Shown here one piece after another: positions 21,150-30,545 of a DNA stretch of 64,000 bases. Numbering within the stretch: the stretch's first letter is position 1; each line of letters begins with the position of its first letter. The notes under the pieces are model-generated. The model did not search any database and had not been told where the DNA came from. It saw only the letters and a program-made list of their open reading frames with translations. The position numbers were made by a program, and so were the translations under genes. Source of the stretch: Niebla homalea (Eukaryota; Ascomycota; Lecanoromycetes; Lecanorales; Ramalinaceae); assembly GCA_019925105.1 (NCBI GenBank), contig JAHGAU010000017.1:434001-498000 (forward strand), in the 5' to 3' direction.

Positions 21150-24100
21150 TCATTGCGTCGCCTTTGCCCTTTTACGACCTTTAGCCTGGCCCTTTCTTTG
21201 CCCCTTTGACTTAGACGGAGCTTGATATTCGGCATCTTCATCCGTTGCACCTCCATCGTCACCATCCATATTGCCACGCCCATCATCCTCGGCCTCATCT
21301 ACATCTTCATCGGGTGGTCCACGCTTCTTTGTCATAGACTTTTTTCGGCTCTGCCTGGTCGCCTTTGTACTTGATCCCTGTCCATCCATCGTCGCAGGTC
21401 CATTGCCGCCTTTTGCTCGCTGGTGCAATCTCCCCAGGGCAATCTCCATCCGCTTGCTCTTGCCTTCCGCTCCTCTCCTCCTTGGTGCGAATGCTTGCCC
21501 GCCACCGTTCTGCCCACCACCAGCACCAGTGCCAACACCGCTGCTATCCCTCGCCATCGCCCCAACCCCTACCCCTCCACTAAAGAACTGCGTGATGTTC
21601 GCCTGTGTTCCCTCGTTCTCCCGGCGATTCATATCCTTAATGACGGGCACCAGCACCTCGTCAGTCCGCTCCTGGCTCCACCCAATCGTCGCCATGAGAT
21701 ATTGTCTCAAAGCATCCAGATCAGGGACACCCCATTGAAACGGGCTAGGGTCCTTGTCCACTTCTGGCTCGAGGTAGGCTAGGTCGACTCGTGTGTCGGG
21801 AAATGTGGTGGGAAGAAAGATTTTGGAGGCGTTGCGTCGGAATTTGCGACGGAATGCAGAGCCGGCGTCCATCTCTGCTGCTGCCGACTTGGAGGAGGTC
21901 ATTTGGACCTTCTCCCACCATTCCGAGAATTCTTGGAGGGAGTCGAATTCGCTCAATATCTCCAAGGCAGTGACGGGGCCCACAGAAGGGAGCCCCTCAG
22001 TATAATCGGACCCCAAGAGGTGGGCGAAACGAATGAGCTTCTCGCGTGTCAGGGAATACTCCTTCTCCAAATCGCTCGCCAGATAACACTCCACGAACTT
22101 GGCCTGGTTGAACATGTTCTTGTAGACCCTGGTGCCGCCGAATAAGAAGATGTCGCTATCATCAGTCACAATCCCATCGACCAAACCCATGGACACGAGG
22201 GTCGCGCACTGGGCTTCTGCCTCCATGGGAGCAGTGACGTAGGGCAAGCCAAAGAGTTTGAGGAGTTGTTGGCATTCGGTGATCATAATGGTGGTGACCC
22301 CGTCGGCATCACGTCGATCTTTTTTCTGTTGGGTCCGCAGCTGTTTGAGTTCGCGCTCGTAATCGGCGGCTGTTTGGAGGTGGGAGGTGTGGAAATCTGT
22401 GGTGGTGGAGTTGGGGTTGTTGGGATCATTAAGAGAGGAGGCAAAGCGGGCGTGCTCTTGGGCTTCAGTAGCGAGAGCGCGGAAAAGGTCTTCATCTTCC
22501 GGGTCGGAGAAATCGGCTTCATCGGGTCCATCTTCTTCGTCCAAGGGGTTGAACGCGAGGGTGTTACTGGAGGCCTGTTTTGGTAATGAGGGAGGAGGTC
22601 GGCTGCTAGCAGGCTCGTCTAGGAGTTCATCAGGTGGGGGAGCCTGATGTGTAGAAATTGGAGAGCTTATACCCCCCCCTAGGGGAGGCGATGGCGACTT
22701 GGCAGCTGGTTGATTTGGCTGAGAGTCATGCGGGCTCTGGATTTGAGGGGACTTTATCTTCATCGGTGCTTGATCCTCACTATCACTATCAGACCAATCG
22801 AGAGCTGCTTCTTCTTCCGACTCGTCTGCGAGCGGTTGTAAGTTTGGTAGGTCTCCGTCCGCCCTTGATGCCATTCTTGGCTCACTTGGATCGGCATTGA
22901 TAGGCTTGTCGTCTTCTGCTGCTCCATTGTCACCATTCAATACCGGTTTTGTGGCGTTTGATGGAGCTTCAACAATGGGACATATTAGAGATGGCGATTT
23001 CGGGACAGGAGGTTCAACCCTGGCTAGAGCCGCAACATCATCCATAACAATCCCCGTATCTGGCTCTCTAGCATCCACCATCTCCAGATCCTCGTTCTCC
23101 TCTTCGCCCGAGGACTCAACGCTAATCGGCTCGTTCTGCACTTGTTTCGGTGCATCTAGATCAATCACTTCATCAGTCTCATGTCGTCTCAAGGGTCGGG
23201 CGTCTGCCAGTTTTTCTGCTTCCGTAGTTTTCTTTTGGCCCTTGAATTGCTGCTCTTCGATGGCTTTCTGCTTTGCGACTTCATCACGAATGTCACCTGA
23301 GAACCAGGGCGGTAAAGGCTGGGCGGGCTTCTCCTTGTCGTCTTCCTTGTCGAACCCGCCAGCCTCTTCTTCGGCAGGCTTTTTCTTCTTTTTGCCCAAG
23401 ATCGACTTTCCAAGGCTAAGTGATTCGAACGGTAGGGGCCCATCGAAGCCTGCATTGTCAATCTTGGGCAGAGTCGCTTTATTGGCTACTTCAGCTGCTT
23501 GCGCTTGTACCTCGCCATCAGGTCGCTTGAAACCGTGCACGCGAGGCCCCGTAGTAGGCTTCCGTTTCGAATCGCGAGACTCTCGCAGGCCTGCTTGAAG
23601 GTCAAAATCGTCCTCATCGCTATCGTCTGCAAAGGGTTTCGGTGCAGAACCATGAGCTCTGGCATTAGTAAGATGGGCGAAATCGCGCCCAGCTCTGGCG
23701 TTCTTCTGATTGAAGTCGAGAGGTCGATCGATGCGTGGGCCACCAGCCGCTTTGGAGGAGAAAGTGGGTAGATCTGTTTCGCTTACGGAGCCATCTTCAT
23801 TGTTCTCCAAAGACATGGCAATCGCTCGTTGAAGCTCTTCGTCTTCGTTCTCTTCCGGTGCTGGTTCAGGGACATCTTCGGGTGGGGCTGGTACGTCCTC
23901 GAAGAGCTCTTGCATTTCGTACTGCCCATCATTGGCTTCATTGGCCTGATCAACGAACAGAGCGTCCGGGTCGTCTTCCTCCACAGGTGCCTCTTCGGCT
24001 TCAGGGGGCGCATGATTCCTTCCAGCTGCTGCAATCCTTCTGTCGTACAAAGCTCGCCGTCGCTTCGCAGCCTCCTCTGACTCAAAGGGTAGGTGATCTG

Positions 24101-25295
24101 GATCAGTCCCATCTCTAGCCGGACGCTTATGCAGCCGGTTCAAGCCTTCAATCGGTACATCCTCAAAACCATCATCCTCCCACTCATCCCCCTCATCCTC
24201 TGGCTCCTCATGCTTCTTATCAAATCGCTCGACATCAATCGGCTTATTCCTCTCCCCTCCTTCTCTATTACTAACGACACCTAATGCCCAGCCTCCTTCC
24301 ACACCGTCATTCTTCACCAAAACGTACTCCTTTCCCTTCTCCCCCGCAATCCTCGCCCCGTTATCAATCCCAAACATCGCATCCTCCCCATTCATCCCAT
24401 TGATATTCATCAACCGCTGCGTCAATTCATTCCTCTCCTTCACCCTCTCAATCTGGAACCTCGAAAAATCCATCCGGTTGGGGAACATCGTATCCAGCTG
24501 CTCCTTGCTATACCCCATCCTGAGCCGACTCCGCAACCTCGCGGCATTGAGGATGTTGTACCGATCACTCGCCGGCAAACTCAAAAAGAACGAGCTCTCG
24601 AAATCGATCTTGCTGAAATCATACACATTGACATCCTCCCCGGTATGGAACTGCCGAGCATACTCCTCCAACTCCTCGTGGCTCATGATCCGCGGATCGT
24701 TGGGCGCGCCCATGTCCGCCAGGTCGACGTCCAGGTGGGGGAGATGATACGCATCTTGCTTCCTGAACTGCCGTCCTTGCAGGCGCTCCTTCTCCGACAT
24801 CCCCAGCTCGCCCACATATGTTGGATTCTCGGGGATCGCCTCTTCCCCATCCTCCTGCTCGTCTTCCCCTCGCCTTCTCCCCCTTCCCCTCACGGCGGCG
24901 GCCTCCACCTCCTCCTCCCTCCTCTTCCGATCTTCCTCCTCAGCCCGCCTCTGCATCTGGACGGCCAGCAACTTCCCCGCCGTCCGGACGGCATCCTCCC
25001 TCCTCCCCTCCCGCCTCGCCCGCCTTCCACTGACGGTCTGGCGTTTCAGGATCGGCGCCCCGCCATCAAACACGAACACCGGTTTGATGCCAAAGAACAG
25101 GAGCTTGCAGATCCGGCGGAAGAAGCCGACGACGTGGGAATTGCGGAGGGCGTTCCCCTCCTTGTCGCGCACGGCCTTGAGGAACTGGTAGATCCAGATG
25201 GAGGCGTCGACGGCGAGGCGTTTCTTGTTGAGGGTCTCGAGCTTGATGGGGCGGGCGCAGGGTTGGACAACGGTCCAGAGCCCGGTGACACCCAT
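21150..25295 (-). CDS. RAD2: DNA repair endonuclease RAD2 (XPG/rad13)
   Basis: A single exon of 1,381 residues encoding the structure-specific nuclease that makes the 3' incision in nucleotide excision repair. The XPG-N domain starts at Met1 (MGVTGLWTVVQPCARPI), with catalytic Asp30 and Asp77 (VFDGG). A long acidic disordered spacer of about 870 residues, typical of RAD2/XPG as opposed to FEN1, leads to the XPG-I domain from about 996, with Glu1025, Glu1027, Asp1046 and Asp1048, followed by the helix-hairpin-helix GSDYTEGLPSVG. QANITQFF (1231-1238) fits a PCNA-interacting PIP box, and a basic C-terminus (GQRKGQAKGRKRAKA) is a likely nuclear signal. All key acidic residues are present. The upstream region carries a CACGTG element. 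Confidence 0.97.
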   Translation of the reverse strand: MGVTGLWTVVQPCARPIKLETLNKKRLAVDASIWIYQFLKAVRDKEGNALRNSHVVGFFRRICKLLFFGIKPVFVFDGGAPILKRQTVSGRRARREGRREDAVRTAGKLLAVQMQRRAEEEDRKRREEEVEAAAVRGRGRRRGEDEQEDGEEAIPENPTYVGELGMSEKERLQGRQFRKQDAYHLPHLDVDLADMGAPNDPRIMSHEELEEYARQFHTGEDVNVYDFSKIDFESSFFLSLPASDRYNILNAARLRSRLRMGYSKEQLDTMFPNRMDFSRFQIERVKERNELTQRLMNINGMNGEDAMFGIDNGARIAGEKGKEYVLVKNDGVEGGWALGVVSNREGGERNKPIDVERFDKKHEEPEDEGDEWEDDGFEDVPIEGLNRLHKRPARDGTDPDHLPFESEEAAKRRRALYDRRIAAAGRNHAPPEAEEAPVEEDDPDALFVDQANEANDGQYEMQELFEDVPAPPEDVPEPAPEENEDEELQRAIAMSLENNEDGSVSETDLPTFSSKAAGGPRIDRPLDFNQKNARAGRDFAHLTNARAHGSAPKPFADDSDEDDFDLQAGLRESRDSKRKPTTGPRVHGFKRPDGEVQAQAAEVANKATLPKIDNAGFDGPLPFESLSLGKSILGKKKKKPAEEEAGGFDKEDDKEKPAQPLPPWFSGDIRDEVAKQKAIEEQQFKGQKKTTEAEKLADARPLRRHETDEVIDLDAPKQVQNEPISVESSGEEENEDLEMVDAREPDTGIVMDDVAALARVEPPVPKSPSLICPIVEAPSNATKPVLNGDNGAAEDDKPINADPSEPRMASRADGDLPNLQPLADESEEEAALDWSDSDSEDQAPMKIKSPQIQSPHDSQPNQPAAKSPSPPLGGGISSPISTHQAPPPDELLDEPASSRPPPSLPKQASSNTLAFNPLDEEDGPDEADFSDPEDEDLFRALATEAQEHARFASSLNDPNNPNSTTTDFHTSHLQTAADYERELKQLRTQQKKDRRDADGVTTIMITECQQLLKLFGLPYVTAPMEAEAQCATLVSMGLVDGIVTDDSDIFLFGGTRVYKNMFNQAKFVECYLASDLEKEYSLTREKLIRFAHLLGSDYTEGLPSVGPVTALEILSEFDSLQEFSEWWEKVQMTSSKSAAAEMDAGSAFRRKFRRNASKIFLPTTFPDTRVDLAYLEPEVDKDPSPFQWGVPDLDALRQYLMATIGWSQERTDEVLVPVIKDMNRRENEGTQANITQFFSGGVGVGAMARDSSGVGTGAGGGQNGGGQAFAPRRRGAEGKSKRMEIALGRLHQRAKGGNGPATMDGQGSSTKATRQSRKKSMTKKRGPPDEDVDEAEDDGRGNMDGDDGGATDEDAEYQAPSKSKGQRKGQAKGRKRAKATQ

Positions 25296-25721
25296 GATGG
25301 GTTTGGTGGTGGTGGTGGTGGATCAGTGGGCGCTTGAACGGCTTGAAAGTGAGAAGTTTCTTTGAGGCGAATCGAGTCAGAAGACAAAAAGGTCGAGGCG
25401 CGTGAATGACGTTACGATATCACGTGACGTGAATGAGTTTCTGATGGTCTTGAAGCTGCTTGAATGCCAATTGACTTCTACAATGTTCAATGATGATGAA
25501 GCTGGGTTTCTGGATTTGTACAGCCGTGGTTGCTAATTGATGGATCTTGTACAGGTAATACTCCATGCAAGTGCCGCCGCTGGTATACCGAAAGTTTCCC
25601 ATTTCCCCTTCCATGACCACTTGTCCACTGCGCCTTTGCTAAGTATCAATTCAACCTCTCCTAGTTCTTTTTCAGGGCCTTCTGCTCGCATATGAAATTG
25701 GCCGATAAGAATCAGGCACAG
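25296..25721. other. RAD2 upstream region
   Basis: About 425 nt between the RAD2 start and the 3' end of the ZZ/EF-hand gene. It holds the E-box-like element listed separately and a nearby TGACGTTA word (25407-25414). Nothing else stands out. Confidence 0.45.
25416..25428. promoter_or_regulatory. CACGTG element upstream of RAD2
   Basis: GATATCACGTGAC lies about 120-135 nt upstream of the RAD2 start codon. It contains RTCACGTG, the Cbf1/bHLH consensus, overlapped by a TGACGTGA word resembling a bZIP/CRE site. The same 13-mer occurs upstream of the STE6-like gene. Binding is inferred. Confidence 0.45.
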
Positions 25722-28700
25722 TCAGAACACAGTCATGTTCATCCAGTCCCCTAAGAAATCTAACTTCCTCCCCCGCTCATTCATCATGATCTCCAGAAAC
25801 TCGGTTTCCGACAACCGACCCGGACCTCCTCGCTTCTCATCCTCGGCTTCGAGGATCATCAGAGCGGCCCAGAAGAGCAGCTCATCTTCATCGGGTGGTT
25901 TGGGCTCCTTCTTCTTCTTCCCTTTGTTGCCTTTTGGCTTTGAGTGCTTTAACGAACCGGAGGGGTCCAATCTTCGAGCTTCTTCCTCAAGTATAGACTC
26001 ATAGATACCACCAGTCAAGAATTCGCCCGGTCGATTCTGAGGTAGTGTAGGATCAGGCCTGTCCTCTCCTTCATCCTCCTCCTCTTCCTCCTCGACTGTG
26101 CCATTGCTGAGCGAGGAAATCCTTGGTGGATGAGATTCCGTAAGCGGTGGTGGCGTGGCCGGCGAAAGAAATTGCGGATCCCCTTTGTGCAATGGATCGA
26201 CGGTGGCATAACCCGACTCCTCTAGTAGCTCTTGGAGAGGTTTCCGCGCGGTGGTCTCTTCAACGGACAGGTCGGCCTCGTTAAAGGAACGAACAGCGCT
26301 GTGAAGCTCATGTGCCATTTCAGGATACTCCTGCTCCGTCGAATCTGCTCCATTCTGTGCTGTCTGTACACTCACTTCCATTGACTGGCCGTCGACATGA
26401 TTCGCGTCAGGCGGCGCTTGGGAGATTGCCATTGGTTCGGAGGAATTGTCTGGATGTGAAGAGGGTCCAGATGGAGACGCCGAGCGATCATTGGGTGATC
26501 CTGGACCGGGGGATGCAACTTTGGTCGACGCGTCTGCCTTTGTAGACTCTCCGGCATCCTCTCCTTCAGCAGCAGAACTCTCAGCGTTACCTTCCATCCC
26601 ATTTCTATCTGCTGCCCCGTTCAGAGATGCTGAGCTCGAAGACGAATCGTCAGTGTCATTCAAATTCGAGAGCACATTCCGAGTCCACTGATCTTTCTGC
26701 TGAATCCGGTCCGAGAGCAGGGATTTCGTCTGGGCGGATCCAGTGCCGCATCTGCACCAGCCCCCGAACCAGATCCATCCATCCTCACAGCTGGAACATT
26801 TCAAGCCGGTGAGGGCGTTCTCCTTCCCTTTGAGCTTGGCTGATAGGAATTGCCAAAAATTGTCAGCCCCCAATCGCGGTAATATTTTTGGGTCAGATGA
26901 CGGAGGGTAATCATTTCTAAAGCGTGCCTGCCTTAGGAAGATGTGCAGATAATCCAGTAGCATCGTTGGACGGTTGACATCCTGGTATAGTGCGTCCAAG
27001 ATCATCCGCTCGTGCTTTCGTCTCTTTGTTTTGGTCATTTGAGCTTCGATCCAGAGGTCCTCACGCACTTTGAAGAGTGGATCAATGAGGTTGTTCATGG
27101 ATTCCTGAACGACCTCATACAAGACTTCACGACCAAAGTCTTCCTCTGGCTCGGGGAGCTCGAAACCGCCCCATCGTTCGTTGACTGGGATGCTTCGCGA
27201 GGATATCGATGTAACGGAACGAGTGTCGGGCTCATCATCATTGGACGTGAGACCATCCTCAAAACGGACTTTCGATGAGGACCTTGATCTGCGGGAGGGA
27301 GGCGCGAAGATCTTGATGGTCTCATCTTCAGGAGGAGGAGGGGCAGCATGTTCCTCGAGGAGCTTGAACCATGAGCCCACAAAATTTCTCACTTGCGCTC
27401 TATCAAGGAAATGCCCTCGTAGTCCTTCAACCACCTCATCTTCAGACCATTCTAGTTCAGAGACCCTCATCATGTGCCTGAAAAACGCGCGGAACTCGTG
27501 TTCGGGGGGGAGAGTCAGGCTTTCGTAGAGATGTACGGCTTCTCGCCGAAAGCATTCACTTGATTCCTTAACAGCCATTGAGATTAGCCTGATCGCCCAT
27601 AAAGTAATAGCCCAGAGAGGCATATCGTAGTCTTCACTTATTGTCTAAACAACTCATTTCGGAGGAAAAGCTCTGATCGAAAAAAGGTACAAGAGGAAAG
27701 GCCGCTGGGTCCACTTACCTCATCCTGGAATACTGCCTGACGGGCTTTTCGAATCGAAGCATGCCCGGAGTTGTGACTGTCTCCAGACCGCGAATTCATC
27801 TTCGGATGGTTTGAGCCTCCATTTGCGAGAAAGATTTCCTTACGCTTTTTCCGATCCTTGACGGCTGAACAGCGAACAAAATGACGGCTTCTCCAGTCCA
27901 CAGCTAGACAAAGATGAACCTTGGCAGCAGCAAACGCATCATGCTCTTGACGAGTCCAATCAATCCCCAGAAACTCATTACCACTAGGCTTTGCATGCTT
28001 TGCATTGAAATAAGATTGATAGATCTCGAGAAGACGAGGCAACTGCGCCTGATAGACCTCATGCACCAACTCTTCTATATCCTTTTCGTGATGCTTGACG
28101 TCGCCAAACTCGTTTTGTTCCGCAAAATCGGCAATAGCCTCAGCAGTCTCGACTTCAAGATGGTCTCGGTCGTTCACCGTTGCCTCATTGTCCACAACGA
28201 CCGGGTCGCCGAATCGGTCAAGCCGCTTTCCCTCGCCCATTTCTGGTGGTGATCGACCTTCGCCAACTGAGCCTTCAGTGAATGCTGCGGCAAGCGGACG
28301 GCCACCAGCAATCAACTCGCGGGTTTCTTCCTCGGTGAAATCTTCCTCCATGTGGGCGACAATCTCTGCAGTCATCTCTTGGGTCAAGGCGTAGTGAGCT
28401 TTGAAGATGCGAAGGAAGTCTTTGCGATCAACATAACCATCCCCATCCAGATCATAGCATCTGAAGATGCGCGACCATTTTTGCTTGGGGCCCTTCTTGT
28501 TGAGGTTGGCAAGACCTGTGACAAACTCCTCAAATCCTATCAGATTATCGTTATCGTAATCAAAGAAATGAAAGACGCGATCGTAGACCAGGTTGGGAGG
28601 TGGTGGCCGTCCTGAGTTGGTGTGGATGAACAGCTGCTCAAAGCTGCGGTGATCTATGGCGAGATAGTGCTCGTGTGGGTCGGTCGGCCACTCAGTGGCT

Positions 28701-29893
28701 GCTATGCACTTGAACTGCTCCCAAAAGCCCTCAATCTCGTTCTCCCTGTAGCCCGTATTCTCACTGAACCTTTTAATCGACTGTTTAGTCAAGTGGTGAT
28801 CGGAAGCCGGGTGTTTGGCTGGGTACATGACGTCCAAGCTTTGGTTTCTCACGTACGGGCTCGGAATGCGAACCTTGAAGAAGATGTGGTTCTTCTGATG
28901 GAACTGTCGGGACTCGCAATTCTCGCAAAGATCGAAATCATCACAGTTGGAGCAACGATAACGGATTCCTTTCAGTGGGCAAGTCCCACAACCATTGCAC
29001 GTGACGCCCCTGTGTACATAACCTTCCCTTCTCGATTGCTCTTCGGCTATGCGGAACAGGAGATTGAGAACCCTGGTCTTTGGCTCATCATCATCATGAC
29101 CCTCCTCTTCGTGCACAGAATGATCACTGTCTGTATCCGCGACTGTCTCTTGCACTGTAGTCCGGGCTTGGAAGGCTCGTATGTCGTCAAGAATACCCGG
29201 TTCCCTTATAAAGTTTCCATCAGGTCCGACAAGCAGTTCCTGGCTCACGAGCCAGTCGCCTATATCCGTACGTATGCTTCCAAGACGGACCGAGTTCAAG
29301 GTCTCCCTCAAAACATCTTCACTGTAGCCCAGGTCCCTCATTCTATTGATGATTGTGTTCCCAAGGGTGGAAGGCAAGTCGCTCTCCAACCAGACAAATA
29401 GATTTCGATGGAAGTAGAGCCGCAAAAAAGCACGCTCTAGACTGTGTCTTCCGCGCATATCCCCTGCAAATAGAGGGTGTCTATCGTAGCTGTCCAGAAC
29501 ATCTCTATGCAGTGCAAATTGCCGGATCCCCCCACCAGGTGTACGCATGTAGTGAAACCCCAGGATGGCCCAACTTTCACGCTCATCTTCAAGGAATGCC
29601 GCAGCATTGCCTTCTTGCTCACGCTGTGCCCTTCGAAGACGAAGCGCATCTGAGCGATCCAAGTCGGCTTGTGTCCTTCTGAGACGAACAGCATTCGAGC
29701 GACGCAGGTCGGTGGTGTGCCCAGTGGGAGTCTCAGTGAATGGTATGGAATCGCGGTGATGGTAGATTGTGTATCCGGCCGCCAGAGCCAGGACCGTGAG
29801 AAGCGCTGGACGCCATCGGAGGGTTAGCGAAAACCAGCGGTCTGGAGAGGACCACAGTGAGACTTGGGAAGGCATTTTGGAACGCCATAGCAC
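25722..29893 (-). CDS. Membrane-anchored ZZ zinc finger / EF-hand protein (two exons)
   Basis: Two long open frames are joined here. Exon 29893-27719 ends ...AVFQDE at a GTAAGT donor. A phase-0 acceptor (TTTAG at 27645) leads directly into TISEDYDMPLWAITLWAIR and on to 25722, giving 1,365 residues with a 74-nt intron. A transmembrane helix (about 27-45) is followed by a charged region, a ZZ zinc finger (294-341, CNGCGTC and CSNC/CENC pairs), and two EF-hands with canonical loops DYDNDNLIGFEE (445-456) and DLDGDGYVDRKD (481-492). The C-terminal 640 residues hold a helical region, a Cys cluster (1008-1024, CSSC and CRC) and a long Ser/Pro-rich acidic tail. The family is a large fungal EF-hand/ZZ protein, probably calcium-responsive and membrane-bound. 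If the splice is wrong, there are two genes (29893-27638 and 27623-25722). Confidence 0.75.
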
Positions 29894-30545
29894 AGTCTAA
29901 AGAGTGCTTTGAACCAGTCAGAATGGGATACAAGAGTGTTTGGACATGAAGAGGTGTAGGACGTAATGTTTTTTTGAGTGGATCGTAGTTTCCTTCCCGC
30001 TGCCCATTTCAGCCCTGAGACCGAAGGTTTACCGGCAACTTCGATAGAGGTTCCGGCACCCAATGAAGCGCGAAGGCAGCCCCACTTTGGTGCACGCGAC
30101 AGCCGTTCCAGGCCACTTTTTATTGTTGTACAATAGGACGGACGTAAGGCTGAGCTCCAACTCTGGTGCAACAAACCAAACATCGAATCCTGCCTGCGAT
30201 TCCATTGCCATATGCTGAGATCTACATCTCTTCGGAAATCTCATGCAGCTGGATAATTCGTGGCGGGGCTAAATTCTTGCTGTCGAGGAGTCTTTTGACA
30301 AAGTTTACTTTACCTCGTTGAAAAAGCTACCTAATGCACATGGCTACTTTGAATGGACATATCTGAGAATGTCCTCTTCCTCCTCAACACCTGACCAGTC
30401 ATGGAATATGCTACGAGCATCACTAAACTGGCCCAAGCCCCCCGGTCTGTCTCTTTCGCCACCACAGACCACTAGAATGATGCGTTGATTAATATACAGA
30501 ATATGCTGTTGTGTCCAGACCTTGGCTCGAACTAGTATGTCCATC
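29894..30545. other. Intergenic region
   Basis: About 650 nt between the start of the ZZ/EF-hand gene and the end of the next minus-strand gene. Presumably the ZZ/EF-hand promoter. No coding frame or repeat could be supported. Confidence 0.4.
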
